Positions 17,548 through 27,437 are shown, counted from the stretch's first letter. The stretch is 64,000 nucleotides of DNA from Leminorella grimontii ATCC 33999 = DSM 5078 (GCF_000439085.1 NZ_AUUA01000003.1:124001-188000); one strand, 5' to 3'. Numbers and translations: made by a program. The notes: generated from the letters alone by a model not told the origin.

Positions 17548-18501
17548 TCAGAATCCAGGGACCGGCCAGGATGGCTTTTTGCCAGACAGCACTTCGTCAA
17601 CGCCGATGGCGGAATGCAGGGAAGCCCTGTCCGTTGCCTCTTTGGTCGCCGCGCCAATGTGGGGGGCAATAACGATATTGTTCAGGCTAAACAGCGGATG
17701 TTCAGGATTAAACGGCTCTTCTTTCAGGACGTCTACGCCAGCGCCGGCGATAACGCCGTCTTTCAGAGCGCGATACAGCGCGCCTTCATCGACAATCTTT
17801 CCGCGCGCCGTGTTGATGAGATAAGCGGTCGGCTTCATCATGGCAAGCTGCTTCTCGCCGATGAAGTCGAAGGTTTCTTTAGTCGCCGGGCAGTGCAGAG
17901 AGACAAAGTCGCTCTCTTTAAAGATGCGATCGAAGTCGTCGGTCAGCTCTACGCCTTCCGGAACCTGATCCTGAGTTTTGTACGGATCGTAGGCGATGAC
18001 CTTCATGTTAAAGCCGTGAAGGGCCTTAAGCGCTACGCGAGAGCCGATGTTGCCGACGCCGATGATGCCCAGCGTTTTACCGTCCAGCTCAACCTTTGGC
18101 GTACGCAGCTTGGCGAAGTAGTAGTCTTCCAGCATCTTTTGCTGGACCAGCTTGAAGTTGCGAGAGCAGTGCAGCATGTAGAAAATGGCCAGTTCAGCCA
18201 CCGACATGCTGTTTGCCACCGGGGCATTGAGTACGGTGACGCCGTGACGCTTGGCGGATTCCAGGTCGACGGTGTCGTAGCCGGCACCGTGGCGAGCAAC
18301 CACCTTCAGCTTTTTCGCCGCTTCAAACACGCGATCGGACATTTTGGAAAGACGAACGATGATGCCGTCGCAGTCGGGAATGTCGCGGATAATGTCCTCT
18401 TCTTCCATCCCGGAGCCGTCAATCAGCTGATAGCCGCGGCTTTCAAGATATTCTCTTCCTTCCTGCATGATTTCCTGCGGAAGCAGAATTTTAAAGGTCA
18501 T
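17548..18501 (-). CDS. D-2-hydroxyacid dehydrogenase (phosphoglycerate-dehydrogenase-like)
   Basis: A 317-residue NAD-dependent 2-hydroxyacid dehydrogenase without the ACT domain of SerA. It has the Rossmann motif GIIGVGNIGS, substrate Arg in NTARGKIVDE, Glu in KEEPFNPEHP and catalytic His in APHIGAAT. It is the first gene of the operon. The ribosome site AAAGGAG is strong, and a -24/-12 promoter lies 45 bases upstream. It should interconvert a 2-hydroxy acid and the 2-oxo acid that the aldolase-like partner acts on; the actual substrate is not readable. Confidence 0.9.
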   Translation of the reverse strand: MTFKILLPQEIMQEGREYLESRGYQLIDGSGMEEEDIIRDIPDCDGIIVRLSKMSDRVFEAAKKLKVVARHGAGYDTVDLESAKRHGVTVLNAPVANSMSVAELAIFYMLHCSRNFKLVQQKMLEDYYFAKLRTPKVELDGKTLGIIGVGNIGSRVALKALHGFNMKVIAYDPYKTQDQVPEGVELTDDFDRIFKESDFVSLHCPATKETFDFIGEKQLAMMKPTAYLINTARGKIVDEGALYRALKDGVIAGAGVDVLKEEPFNPEHPLFSLNNIVIAPHIGAATKEATDRASLHSAIGVDEVLSGKKPSWPVPGF

Positions 18502-18546
18502 TCACTTTCTCCTTTTTGAGTTTGTTGTTAGCTACGTCCTCCTTAT

Positions 18547-18563
18547 TGCATTCGCCGTGCCAA
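18547..18563 (-). promoter_or_regulatory. Sigma-54 (-24/-12) promoter
   Basis: On the minus strand TTGGCACGGCGAATGCA. The GG of TGGCAC and the GC of TGCA are exactly 12 bases apart, one mismatch from the consensus TGGCACG-N4-TTGCA. It lies directly ahead of a four-gene operon that is flanked by a sigma-54 activator gene. The predicted start is near 18536. Confidence 0.88.
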
Positions 18564-18602
18564 GCGGCATAAACTCAAACGGAAAAATCATATCCAATTG
18601 AT

Positions 18603-18618
18603 ATTAAAAATTTTTAAT
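18603..18618. promoter_or_regulatory. 16-bp perfect AT palindrome, candidate upstream activator site
   Basis: ATTAAAAATTTTTAAT, a perfect palindrome about 50 bases upstream of the -24 element. Enhancer sites of sigma-54 activators are usually 70-150 bp upstream, so it might be a binding site or an intrinsic bend. It is AT-only, so chance is possible. Confidence 0.3.
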
Positions 18619-18680
18619 AAACGCTTTTTTCGGATTCGTTTTTTTGCCGGTGACTAGCGTCACGTTTCTTAATATGAAGA

Positions 18681-18712
18681 AACCCGCTTTCATTTCAAAA
18701 TGAAAGCGGGTT
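18681..18712 (-). terminator. Intrinsic terminator after the 353-residue gene
   Basis: Long perfect hairpin AACCCGCTTTCATTT / AAATGAAAGCGGGTT with a tiny loop. On the minus strand it is followed by TCTTCATATT. It insulates the sigma-54 operon from the upstream gene. Confidence 0.75.
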
Positions 18713-18765
18713 ATTTCAAAATAAAACAAGGAAGAAAATGGAAGGAGAAAACGGGAAAACCGGGC

Positions 18766-19827
18766 CTAACCCGCCATATATAGAGAAACCTCTTCCTCGG
18801 TCAGATAGCGTATAAACGTCGCGCTGGCCCGCTGTTCCTCATGGATGACGCTACAGAAGTTATTCCAGCTTCTTTTCAGGTAGTTCTTCTCTTCATCTTC
18901 AACGGCAAAAAGCACCACTTTCCCGCCGCGCCTCGGGTGCGAGTATAAAGGGGGCTCGCCCCACGCCAGCGCCAGGCTGTTTTTTAGCTCGCCACCCTGA
19001 TAGGCGACGGCTGACAGCCAGCTATAGCGCGCATACTCCACCGATTCGGGTTGTAAAACGTCGGGATTCACGCGTCCTAACCGTAGGGCAGCGGCATGCT
19101 CCGCCATCAGCGGCTGGAGCAGCGTCAGCGCGTGAAAGGTGTTGTTGGCGGCGTGGATCCTCACCAAAAGACCGGTTCGGCTGGTCGGGAGCACAACGAC
19201 GATGTCCTCGTAGGTCAACTGTGCCGACAGCTCTAAATAGTGCAGATCGCTAAACTCAAGGGCATTGTTATAGGCACAGTCTCGAATCAGGGCGACCAGC
19301 GCCTTATTTTCCAGAAAGCGCCGATGGTTTTCCGTGCTGCGCATCAGCATCGCCATTAAAGGCAGCACCAGAATATCAGCGGCGCGATGCAGCTTATCTA
19401 ACCGATCTTTGGGCTCTTTCGACAGGTTGGCAAGAAGCGCCTGCACGTCGCTAAAATGCGTGGAGGCAGCGATATACTCTTCGTCTTCTTCCCCCTCTTC
19501 CACCTCGCTCGGCGCTTCGGCACAGTAAGGCTCAAGCGCTTGAAGAATAGCTAGCAGCAGGTTTGCAGAGGGAAGAAAGGCGGTTTCCGGCGAGGCGCCG
19601 CTCTCAACCAGGCTGCCGCAAAGAAACGCCATCAGCGCCGCCTGCGGCAGGGACTTCTGGCTAAACTCGCTGGCCAGAAACCTTACGGCGTCATCCTGCC
19701 GCTTCTGTTGGATGCTCTGCTGGTAAAAGTCCACAATGGGCCGGTGGGAAAAAAATTCTTCGTAGGTCACATAGCCTTCGGGCAGATCGGCAAACGCCTG
19801 TCGCATGCGCTCTAACGTTAACTCCAT
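18766..19827 (-). CDS. Hypothetical protein, 353 residues, acidic linker
   Basis: A soluble, helix-rich protein with no signal peptide or membrane segment. An N-terminal part (1-105) is joined by a very acidic stretch (EVEEGEEDEEY, about 108-118) to a second region ending KRSWNNFCSVIHEEQRASAT. The start has an excellent AAAGGAG site and the gene ends in a clear terminator, so it is a real, monocistronic gene. I recognise no family. It lies between the sigma-54 operon and mrcB, and neither side explains it. Confidence 0.7.
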   Translation of the reverse strand: MELTLERMRQAFADLPEGYVTYEEFFSHRPIVDFYQQSIQQKRQDDAVRFLASEFSQKSLPQAALMAFLCGSLVESGASPETAFLPSANLLLAILQALEPYCAEAPSEVEEGEEDEEYIAASTHFSDVQALLANLSKEPKDRLDKLHRAADILVLPLMAMLMRSTENHRRFLENKALVALIRDCAYNNALEFSDLHYLELSAQLTYEDIVVVLPTSRTGLLVRIHAANNTFHALTLLQPLMAEHAAALRLGRVNPDVLQPESVEYARYSWLSAVAYQGGELKNSLALAWGEPPLYSHPRRGGKVVLFAVEDEEKNYLKRSWNNFCSVIHEEQRASATFIRYLTEEEVSLYMAG

Positions 19828-19932
19828 GTACTTAGTCTCCTTTTAAACTACGCCAAACATATCCGTTTTAGAGAAAAGGCCGCATTTTCTCAAAGCGGCC
19901 TTCCGTTATTTACCCTAAAGCACGGTCATGCA

Positions 19933-22245
19933 TCAGTTGCCGAACATATCCCTGATCCAGCCCGGCACGCTGCTCTCTTCCTGCTGGGTTGGAGCCGCAG
20001 GCTGCTGCTGTCGACACAGATCATCCGGGAAGTCGGTCCACACCGGCAGCGTACGTGCACCGCCGCTGCAAACAAAGCTGCCGTCAGCGTCAATGCCCAT
20101 CATAGAAACGCGCTCCGGCATCACCAGGTTGAGCGCCAGCGGCGTCTGGTTTTCCAGATAGCGGCGATAGAGCGTCAGCGAACCGTTGGCGCCGGTCAGC
20201 TTGGCGGGACCATTGTTGTCGCGCCCCACCCAGGCGATCGCCACCTCTTTGCCGTCGATGCCGACAAACCAGCTGTCGCGCAGATCGTTGGTGGTACCGG
20301 TTTTAGCCGCCAGATGATACTTGCCGAACTTGCCCGTCAGCGAACGCGAGGTTCCGCGCTCAACGACCTGCTGCATCCCATACAGCGTCAGATAGGCCGC
20401 CTGCGGTTCAACCACCCTCTGCGCCTGCGGCAGGCTTTGATACAGCACCGTGCCGTCTTCAGCGATAGCGGAACGCAGTACCGACAGCTTGGCTCTCTGG
20501 CCGCCGCTGCCGATGGTTTGATACATCTGCGCGGCCTCCATTGGCGTCAGGCTGGTCGATCCGAGCAGCATGGCCGGCACTTTCTGAATCGAGCTTTCCG
20601 GCACGCCCAGACGCTGCAGCATATCGCTGACCTTGTCCAGCCCGACTTCCAGCCCCAAATTAACCGTTGGGATATTCAGCGAGTTGGCCAGCGCGTCCAC
20701 CAGCAGCACGCGGCCGCGGAACTGGCGATCGTAGTTTTGCGGCCGCCAGGTTTTACCGCCGGGCTGAGGAATAGCCAGCGCCTCGTCGGCAAGCCAGGTG
20801 TTAAGCCGATACTTATCCGGCTCGCTCAGGGCGGTCAGATAGGTCGGCGGCTTAGCCAAAGAGCCGATAGGGCGACGCGCCTGAACGGCGCGGTTAAAGC
20901 CGGCGAACTGCGGCTGAGAGCCGCCGACCACCGCGCGCACTTCGCCGCTGAAGCGGTCAACGATGACCATCGCCGCTTCCAGATCGTTTACGCCGCGCGC
21001 TGCGCGCAGGGCCGGGATACCGTCCTCAACCGCCTTTTCCGCCGCGTTTTGCGATACCGGATCGAGCGTGGTGAAAATCTTCACGCCGGACAGGTTGTTC
21101 ACCTTATCGCCCAGCTTTTCGTTCATTTCCTGATGCACCAATTGCATAAACGCAGGCTGCGGCGTGATCACCCCACCTCTGGGCTGCACGCCCAGCGGGC
21201 GAGCGCTCAGCACGTTATACAGCTCCTGATCGATAACGCTTTGCTGCTGCGCCAGCTTCAGCACCAGGTTGCGGCGCTCCAGCACGATTTGCGGGTTCTT
21301 CCACGGATTGTACAGCGAAGCGCCCTTCACCATCCCCACCAGCATCGCCTGCTGATCGACGCTCAGCTCGTTAACCGGTCGGCCAAAGAAGTAGAGGCTG
21401 GCCAGCGGGAAGCCGCGAATTTGATCCGCGCCGCTTTGGCCAAGGAACACTTCGTTCATATACAGCTCAAGAATGCGCTCTTTGCTATAGCGGGCGTCGA
21501 GAATAACGGCCATATAGGCTTCGCGCAGCTTGCGCGACAGGGAGCGTTCGTTGGTCAAAAACAGGTTCTTCACCAGCTGCTGCGTCAGAGTACTGCCGCC
21601 CTGCACCGTGCGTCCGGCGGAAAGGTTAGCCAGCACCGCCCGGCCGATAGACAAAATGCTGATGCCGTCGTGCTGATAAAAGTTGCGGTCTTCGGTCGCA
21701 ATCAGCATGTCAGACATCGGGTACGGGAAATTTTTACCGGCAACGAACAGGCGCTGTTCGCCGTTCGGCGCCTGAAGCATGGTAATCAGCTTAGGATCGA
21801 GGCGGAAAAAGCCGAACTCGCGCCCGGTATCCAAATTCAAAATGCGCGCCAGGCCCAGATTGTTAAACTCCAATCGGGCGCGGATTTGCCCCTCTTTCGC
21901 GTCAGGGAAGTCAAACGGCCTGCGCAGGAGTTCAATGGTGTTGCCCTGCACGGAATATTCACCGGGCCGGGTAATTTTAGTAACGTTGCGATACTGCATG
22001 CCGTTGAGCAGATCGACCATCTCCTTTTGGCTATAGGACATGCCCGGCTCAAGGTTGACCATCCGGCCATAAACCGCCGCGGGCAGATCCCATACCTTGC
22101 CGTCGATACGGCTGCGGATCTGAGAGTCCAAATAGACGCCGTAAAAAGCCAGCAGCGCTATCGCTACAATCCCCAGCTTGATGGACAGCCCGAAAAGGCG
22201 TCTTATCAAGCCCGGCTTCTTACGGGATTTTTTTGCTTTCGCCAT
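19933..22245 (-). CDS. mrcB: Penicillin-binding protein 1b, bifunctional transglycosylase/transpeptidase
   Basis: Polymerises and cross-links peptidoglycan at the inner membrane. The 770 residues hold a basic cytoplasmic tail ([10 protein letters not shown]), one membrane segment (about 15-38), the UB2H region (about 65-145), the GT51 glycosyltransferase with Glu185 in [12 protein letters not shown], and the transpeptidase with Ser462 in GSLAKP, SLN and KTGTT. The C-terminus GWIRDMFGN matches E. coli PBP1b. The cytoplasmic tail is much shorter than the E. coli alpha form. ATG 22245 is chosen because it has TTGGAG and begins like the family; an upstream in-frame start at 22305 adds unlike sequence. 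Confidence 0.96.
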   Translation of the reverse strand: MAKAKKSRKKPGLIRRLFGLSIKLGIVAIALLAFYGVYLDSQIRSRIDGKVWDLPAAVYGRMVNLEPGMSYSQKEMVDLLNGMQYRNVTKITRPGEYSVQGNTIELLRRPFDFPDAKEGQIRARLEFNNLGLARILNLDTGREFGFFRLDPKLITMLQAPNGEQRLFVAGKNFPYPMSDMLIATEDRNFYQHDGISILSIGRAVLANLSAGRTVQGGSTLTQQLVKNLFLTNERSLSRKLREAYMAVILDARYSKERILELYMNEVFLGQSGADQIRGFPLASLYFFGRPVNELSVDQQAMLVGMVKGASLYNPWKNPQIVLERRNLVLKLAQQQSVIDQELYNVLSARPLGVQPRGGVITPQPAFMQLVHQEMNEKLGDKVNNLSGVKIFTTLDPVSQNAAEKAVEDGIPALRAARGVNDLEAAMVIVDRFSGEVRAVVGGSQPQFAGFNRAVQARRPIGSLAKPPTYLTALSEPDKYRLNTWLADEALAIPQPGGKTWRPQNYDRQFRGRVLLVDALANSLNIPTVNLGLEVGLDKVSDMLQRLGVPESSIQKVPAMLLGSTSLTPMEAAQMYQTIGSGGQRAKLSVLRSAIAEDGTVLYQSLPQAQRVVEPQAAYLTLYGMQQVVERGTSRSLTGKFGKYHLAAKTGTTNDLRDSWFVGIDGKEVAIAWVGRDNNGPAKLTGANGSLTLYRRYLENQTPLALNLVMPERVSMMGIDADGSFVCSGGARTLPVWTDFPDDLCRQQQPAAPTQQEESSVPGWIRDMFGN

Positions 22246-22361
22246 CAATAACTCCAAGCAACGTTTGTTTATTCCCTTTGAAATATCCCGACTGCATCCT
22301 CGCAACCGGGGCGTATTGTACCCTAGAACACAGCAAGGTTCGCCATCTCATTTTGGCTCGT

Positions 22362-24827
22362 TCACCCCTCATAAAACCGCTTGGTTCTGCGAGTCGGCGC
22401 GGCGTTCGCCGGGTCGTCCGGCCATACGTGCTTCGGGTAGCGGCCCTTCATCTCTTTTTGCACTTCACGATAGGCGCCCTGCCAAAAGGCGGCCAGATCC
22501 TGCGTAATTTGCAACGGCCGATGGGCCGGGGAAAGCAGTTCGACCACCAAAGAAACGCGCCCATCGGCAATGGTCGGCGTTTGCCTTTCACCAAACATCT
22601 CTTGTAGCCGCACGGCCAGCGCGGGCGGCCCCTCCTCGCTATAGCGAATAGGGATCAGGCTGTCGGTCGGCACGCGGTAGGCGACAGGCAGCGCGTCGTC
22701 GAGGCGCTGCTTTTGCCGCCAGTCCAACAGCTGGCCCAGCGCCTTCGCTAAAGAAACCTGCTTTAAGCCTTTAATATCCCGCACGCCCTCAAGCGCAGGC
22801 AGCAGCCAGCGCTCCAGCGACGCCAGCAGCCCTTCATCGCTGACGTCCGGCCAAGGGGAATCCGGCAGCCACTCGCGGGCGCGCAGAATGCGCAAACGAA
22901 GCTGGCGAGCGTCGTCGTCCCAGCCCAACGCGTCAACGCCCTGCGTTCTTACCCAGTTAAGCAGCGCTGCGTGCAGCTCCTCCGTTGACGGCTTGGCCAG
23001 CGGCGCGGCTTTCAGCACCAGGCGGCCTATCTGTTGGCGCTTCCAGGCGCGCAGCGTGCCCTTTTCTTCATCCCATTCAATGGCGCTCTGGCTGCTCACC
23101 AAATGGGGAAGGCGCAGGGCAAGCCGCTCGGGATCGGCAGCGACACCAAGCAAAATTCTCGCGTCGGGGCTACTGGCGCCCTGTAATAAAGAGGCCGCTA
23201 CCAGCCAGGGGGAGCGGCTTAGCGGATCGTCCGGCTCCAGCTGTGCGCCCAGCCCGTTTGCCAGCAGATAGCGGCCGTCGGAGCCGCGCTGCTGGGCAAT
23301 GCGGTCGGCAAACCCTACGGCCAAAAGCACCGGCGCTTCGTCGGCGTCCGGCCTTCCCACTGGGCCAGACAGCCTGGAGCGAAGCTGTCGAACGCGTTTT
23401 TGCCACTGGGGAAGCGGCTTGGACAACCAGTGCGCCACGTCGCGGCTTCCGCTTCTCGGGGGTTCTTCCATCATTGCCGTAAGCAGAAGCGCCGTCGCCA
23501 GCGAGCCTTCTCCCTGCGTCTGGGCAAAGGCCAGCATGGCCGCCAGCCGGGGTTCGCAGCCCATCTGGGCCATTTTTCTACCGGCCGAGCTCAGCCCGCC
23601 GTCCGGCGCCAATGCGCCAAGCTGAGTCAACAGGCGGCGCGCAGCGGACAGCGATGCCTCCGGCGGGCGATCGAGCCAGGTGAGTTGCTGGGCGTCGCGG
23701 CAGCCCCACTGTAGAAGCTCCATCGAGAGCATAGAAAGGTCGGTCTGCAAAATCTCCGGTTCGCCCTGTTCCGCCGCCCGTTCGGCCTGCTCCTGAGAAA
23801 ACAGGTGCCAACACTGGCCGGGCATCAGTCGCCCGGCGCGCCCGGCACGCTGGGTCATCGAGGCTTTGGAGACGCGCATCGTCACCAGGCGAGTCAGCCC
23901 GCTTTTGGCGTCAAAGCGCGCGGTACGCTCCAGGCCGCTGTCCACCACCAGGCTGATGCCGTCGATCGTCAGACTGGTTTCGGCAATGTTCGTTGCCAGC
24001 ACCGCCTTGCGCCTGCCGTCGGGCGACGGCGCTATCGCCTTTTGCTGCTCGGCCAGCGAAAGCGCGCCATATAAAGGACACAGGTCGATATCGGGCGAAA
24101 GCGTACCGTTCAGCGCATCGTATACGCGTCGGATTTCCGCCACACCGGGTAAAAACAGCAGCAGCGAGCCCTGATGCTTGTTCAAAATCTGTCGAACGGC
24201 TTGGGCGACGTTATCTTCAAAGTACCCGGTAGAGGGTAAAGGCAGGTAGCGGCGCTCGACGGGAAAGCTGCGCCCTTCGGCGCTAATCACCGGCGCCTGC
24301 GGCAGCGTTTGCTGAAGCTTTTGGTTATCCAGCGTGGCCGACATGATAAGGAGCTTTAATTCATCGTTCAAACCGCCCTGAACGTCTAACAGCAGGCTAA
24401 GGGCCAAATCCGCCTGCAGGCTGCGCTCGTGGAACTCGTCGAGGATAACGAGAGAAACGCCTTCCATCATGGGGTCTCGCTGGAGCATGCGAATGAGCAC
24501 GCCCTCGGTAACCACCTCAAGGCGCGTGTTTGCCCCACACTGGCTTTCTGAACGCATGCGATAGCCGACCCGCTCTCCCACCGGCTCATTGAGCTGCTCC
24601 GCCAGCCTTTGGGCAACGCTGCGCGCTGCCAGCCTGCGCGGCTCCAGCATAATAATTTTCCCAGGAAGCCACGCCTGCTCAAGAAGCTTTAGGGGCAGCC
24701 AGGTCGACTTCCCCGCGCCGGGAGGCGCCTGTAACAATACGGCCTGCGAACGCTGCATCTCCTCGAACAGAGGTTCAAGAACGTCGTTTATGGATAACGA
24801 AAAAGAGTTTTGCTGAAAACCATACAT
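22362..24827 (-). CDS. hrpB: ATP-dependent RNA helicase HrpB (DEAH-box)
   Basis: A DEAH/RHA-type helicase of unknown cellular RNA target, found next to mrcB in many enterobacteria. The 821 residues show Walker A PPGAGKSTW, DEFHE (motif II), SATLDN (motif III), motif V TNIAETSLTIDG and motif VI QRAGRAGR. The C-terminal HrpB domain ends in DDPANAAPTRRTKRFYEG. I use ATG 24827 (MYGFQQ); a TTG further upstream at 24860 would add eleven residues. No partner operon is seen; the mrcB gene follows after 116 bp on the same strand. Confidence 0.95.
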   Translation of the reverse strand: MYGFQQNSFSLSINDVLEPLFEEMQRSQAVLLQAPPGAGKSTWLPLKLLEQAWLPGKIIMLEPRRLAARSVAQRLAEQLNEPVGERVGYRMRSESQCGANTRLEVVTEGVLIRMLQRDPMMEGVSLVILDEFHERSLQADLALSLLLDVQGGLNDELKLLIMSATLDNQKLQQTLPQAPVISAEGRSFPVERRYLPLPSTGYFEDNVAQAVRQILNKHQGSLLLFLPGVAEIRRVYDALNGTLSPDIDLCPLYGALSLAEQQKAIAPSPDGRRKAVLATNIAETSLTIDGISLVVDSGLERTARFDAKSGLTRLVTMRVSKASMTQRAGRAGRLMPGQCWHLFSQEQAERAAEQGEPEILQTDLSMLSMELLQWGCRDAQQLTWLDRPPEASLSAARRLLTQLGALAPDGGLSSAGRKMAQMGCEPRLAAMLAFAQTQGEGSLATALLLTAMMEEPPRSGSRDVAHWLSKPLPQWQKRVRQLRSRLSGPVGRPDADEAPVLLAVGFADRIAQQRGSDGRYLLANGLGAQLEPDDPLSRSPWLVAASLLQGASSPDARILLGVAADPERLALRLPHLVSSQSAIEWDEEKGTLRAWKRQQIGRLVLKAAPLAKPSTEELHAALLNWVRTQGVDALGWDDDARQLRLRILRAREWLPDSPWPDVSDEGLLASLERWLLPALEGVRDIKGLKQVSLAKALGQLLDWRQKQRLDDALPVAYRVPTDSLIPIRYSEEGPPALAVRLQEMFGERQTPTIADGRVSLVVELLSPAHRPLQITQDLAAFWQGAYREVQKEMKGRYPKHVWPDDPANAAPTRRTKRFYEG

Positions 24828-25074
24828 AGTCAAAAAGTGTGCCTCCGCAGTGTTCCGCAATTATACACGTCATTTGCGTAGAACCCAGGCGGCATCTTAT
24901 ATAGAAACATCCGCTCCGATAACTTGTCGCCGCTAAAGAACCTAAAACGACGCCTTCTGACGACGAATTTCACGCGTCGCCTTTCATAGAATAAAAATCG
25001 CCGCAGTATAGAATTAATGCCAAGAGCCCTTTCCTTTTTGTTACTTCCTTCAACTTCTGAGACGGACATGAAAA

Positions 25075-26286
25075 ATGAACAAACCGGGACTTCGCGCTTA
25101 CCTCGTTGAGTTTTTACTTTTCTTCTCCTACGCCCTTTTTGCCGTGAACTGGATTGCCGGCTCGACGCTGACCGGAAGCATAATGGCCTTCTTCGGCCTG
25201 ACGTCGTTCGCATTGGCCACGCTGATTTCCAATGCGATTACGTTGGCAAAAATCGTAGGAAACCTGATGGCGGCCTGGTTTTTGGTCAAGCTTCGCCCCA
25301 AGTGGGCGGTGGCCTTCGCGTCGAGCGCGATCGTGCTGGGCGCCCTGCTGGCGGCGTTCGCCACCCAGTACTGGATGTTTGTTTTGATGCGTTTTGTCAT
25401 GGGGTTCGGCGGCGCGCTGCTGGTGGTCTACTTCGCCCCCTTTGTGGTGCGCTATTTTGAAGCGTCGCAGCGCCCCTTGATGAACGGCATCAACGCCTCG
25501 GCGTACAACATCGGCGGCATTTTAGCCATGATAGTGGTTGCGCCGGTCGTCGCCTGGCAGCAAAACAGCTGGCAGGGAACGCTGATTTTCTTTGCCGGAT
25601 GCAGCGCGGTGCTTTTAGTGCTGTGGCTGTTTATCGGTGAAGACTTTCCGCTGAACCAGCCCGCTAACGCGGCGACTGCCTCAACGCCGAAAAAAGAGTA
25701 CGGCTTTTCCGACGGGCTCAAAGACCCGTTCAATTATGCTATGCCTTTTACCTACTCCGGCCTGCTGCTGCTTTACATCGTGGTATTAACTATCCTGCCG
25801 ATTTCCAAGATAAGCGCCATCGACCCGAAAAACCTGAGCGCCACGGTGGCCTTCGCCGGCGTCGTCGGCGCGGCCTGCGGTATTTTTGCCGTACGAAAAT
25901 TCCCGCTGCGTTTACCGATCGTTCGCTGGTCCGGCCTGGTAATGAGCGCTTTCGGTCTGCTCATGGTGACAGCATCATCCGCGCCGGTGGCGTTAGCCGC
26001 CGCTGCGGGCCTAGGCTTTATGATGTTTTTGCCGATGACCGCACTGTTGACCATTCCGCAGGAGCTGCCGGAAATGACGCCGTCCAGGCTCACGCTGATG
26101 ATGGGGTTCTTCTGGTCCTTTTCCTATATTTTTGAAACGGTAGCGTACTACGGCGTAGGGCTGGTCATCGATGCCTACGGCTTTAAGACCGGACTATACC
26201 TGTCGGTCGCGCTGAGTTTGTCTTTCTTTATCGGCTCTTTTCTTCTGCCTGAAACCGGCAGAAAACGGCGTCAGGAGGCTAAGTAA
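25075..26286 (+). CDS. Major facilitator superfamily transporter
   Basis: A 403-residue inner-membrane protein with about 12 hydrophobic helices in two halves. MFS features include the charged loop after helix 2 (VKLRPKWAV) and FVMGFGGALLVVYFAP. It overlaps the following hydrolase gene by one base (TAATG), so the two are made together. Its substrate is unknown, though the partner suggests an acyl ester, amino-acid-like or small carboxylate compound. E. coli has the RNA ligase-like thpR between hrpB and sfsA; this pair replaces it. Confidence 0.88.
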   Translation: MNKPGLRAYLVEFLLFFSYALFAVNWIAGSTLTGSIMAFFGLTSFALATLISNAITLAKIVGNLMAAWFLVKLRPKWAVAFASSAIVLGALLAAFATQYWMFVLMRFVMGFGGALLVVYFAPFVVRYFEASQRPLMNGINASAYNIGGILAMIVVAPVVAWQQNSWQGTLIFFAGCSAVLLVLWLFIGEDFPLNQPANAATASTPKKEYGFSDGLKDPFNYAMPFTYSGLLLLYIVVLTILPISKISAIDPKNLSATVAFAGVVGAACGIFAVRKFPLRLPIVRWSGLVMSAFGLLMVTASSAPVALAAAAGLGFMMFLPMTALLTIPQELPEMTPSRLTLMMGFFWSFSYIFETVAYYGVGLVIDAYGFKTGLYLSVALSLSFFIGSFLLPETGRKRRQEAK

Positions 26287-27401
26287 TGGAACTCAATCAG
26301 GTAGAAAAGAAAAGCTTTCAGTTAGCAAGCTTCACGCTGGAGTGCGGCCAGTCCATTCCGATAACGCTGGGCTATGAAACCTACGGAACGCTGAACGACG
26401 AAAAGTCCAACGTTATTCTTATCGCCCACTACTTCAGCGCCTCCAGCCACGCTGCGGGAAAATACTCGCCGCAGGACGCAGCGCCAGGATACTGGGACGG
26501 CCTGATCGGGCCGGGAAAAGCTATCGACACCCGTCGGTTTTTCGTTATCGCCATCGACAACCTCTGCAACGTACAGTGGAAAAACCCAAAGGTGATAACG
26601 ACCGGCCCAAGATCTGTCAACCCGGCGACGGGAAAGCGCTGGGGAAGCCGCTTTCCCCAATTCACCTTCAAGGACATGGTGCGCATTCAGCACGAATTCT
26701 TAACCACTCAGTTGGGTATTGAAAAACTGTACGCCGTAGCGGGCGCATCCGCCGGCGGCTTTGCCGCCATTGAGTGGGCTATCCTCTATCCGACCATGCT
26801 GGAGCGGGCAATCGGTGTCATCACCAATCCTCAAAACCCAGTTCAGACCTCGTTTAACGTATGCCAGCACGCCATGCGCGCCATTGCGCTGGATCCCAAA
26901 TGGCAGAACGGCGACTACGAAGACGATCGGGAGCCAGAAGAGGGTAAACGCCTGGCGGTGCAGATGATGAACGCTAGCGCCTTTAGCGCCGAATTATATG
27001 AGCAGGCCTACCCGCGCGACAGCGCGGACGGTTCACCCTATGCGTCGATAGATCATCCGCTAGGATTCGAGACCACGCTGGGCAACGCCGTCGCGGCAAG
27101 TTGCGCCGTTATTGACGCCAGCCACTGGTATTACACCTGCCGGGCAACGATGCTTCACGACGCGGCGCGAGGGCACGGTTCGCTGAAAAACGCGCTGGAG
27201 AAAATTCAGGCTAAGGTCCTGCTGGTCTCCTGCCGACAGGATCAGCTTCAGCCAACGGTCTATAACCGCCAGATGGCGCAGACGCTAAGCGATATGCAAA
27301 AAGAGGTCACTTTAGTAGAAATAGAGAGCCAAAAGGGGCATATGGCCGGCATTCTGGATACTCATCTTTTTGCCGACGACGTTCGTCACTTCTTGAAGTG
27401 A
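26286..27401 (+). CDS. Alpha/beta hydrolase of the homoserine O-acetyltransferase (MetX) family
   Basis: A 371-residue alpha/beta-hydrolase fold protein. The nucleophile elbow is GASAGGFAAIEW with Ser155, where true MetX enzymes have GGSMGG. The Asp of the triad is likely in VSCRQDQLQP and the His in KGHMAGILDTH. An N-terminal TLGYETYGTLN segment and the DNLCNVQ region are typical of the family. Enterobacteria normally use MetA for methionine, so this is more probably an acyltransferase or hydrolase acting on the cargo of the coupled MFS transporter. That assignment is inference. Confidence 0.82.
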   Translation: MELNQVEKKSFQLASFTLECGQSIPITLGYETYGTLNDEKSNVILIAHYFSASSHAAGKYSPQDAAPGYWDGLIGPGKAIDTRRFFVIAIDNLCNVQWKNPKVITTGPRSVNPATGKRWGSRFPQFTFKDMVRIQHEFLTTQLGIEKLYAVAGASAGGFAAIEWAILYPTMLERAIGVITNPQNPVQTSFNVCQHAMRAIALDPKWQNGDYEDDREPEEGKRLAVQMMNASAFSAELYEQAYPRDSADGSPYASIDHPLGFETTLGNAVAASCAVIDASHWYYTCRATMLHDAARGHGSLKNALEKIQAKVLLVSCRQDQLQPTVYNRQMAQTLSDMQKEVTLVEIESQKGHMAGILDTHLFADDVRHFLK

Positions 27402-27405
27402 GCGC

Positions 27406-27437
27406 CCCCGCGAAGCGATAAGGCTTCGCGGGGATTT
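27406..27437 (+). terminator. Intrinsic terminator after the MetX-like gene
   Basis: CCCCGCGAAGC, loop GATAAG, GCTTCGCGGGG, followed by ATTTCAATT, five bases after the stop. A very stable 11-bp stem with a modest T-tail. Confidence 0.75.

Noticed and set aside
18603-18618. AT palindrome as a proven enhancer of the sigma-54 operon
   Set aside because: It is listed only as a candidate: it is AT-only, and close to the promoter for an enhancer site.
20314-22251. 645-codon open frame on the plus strand over mrcB
   Set aside because: mrcB on the minus strand is unambiguous; the antisense product is Arg/Gln/His-rich and has no ribosome site.
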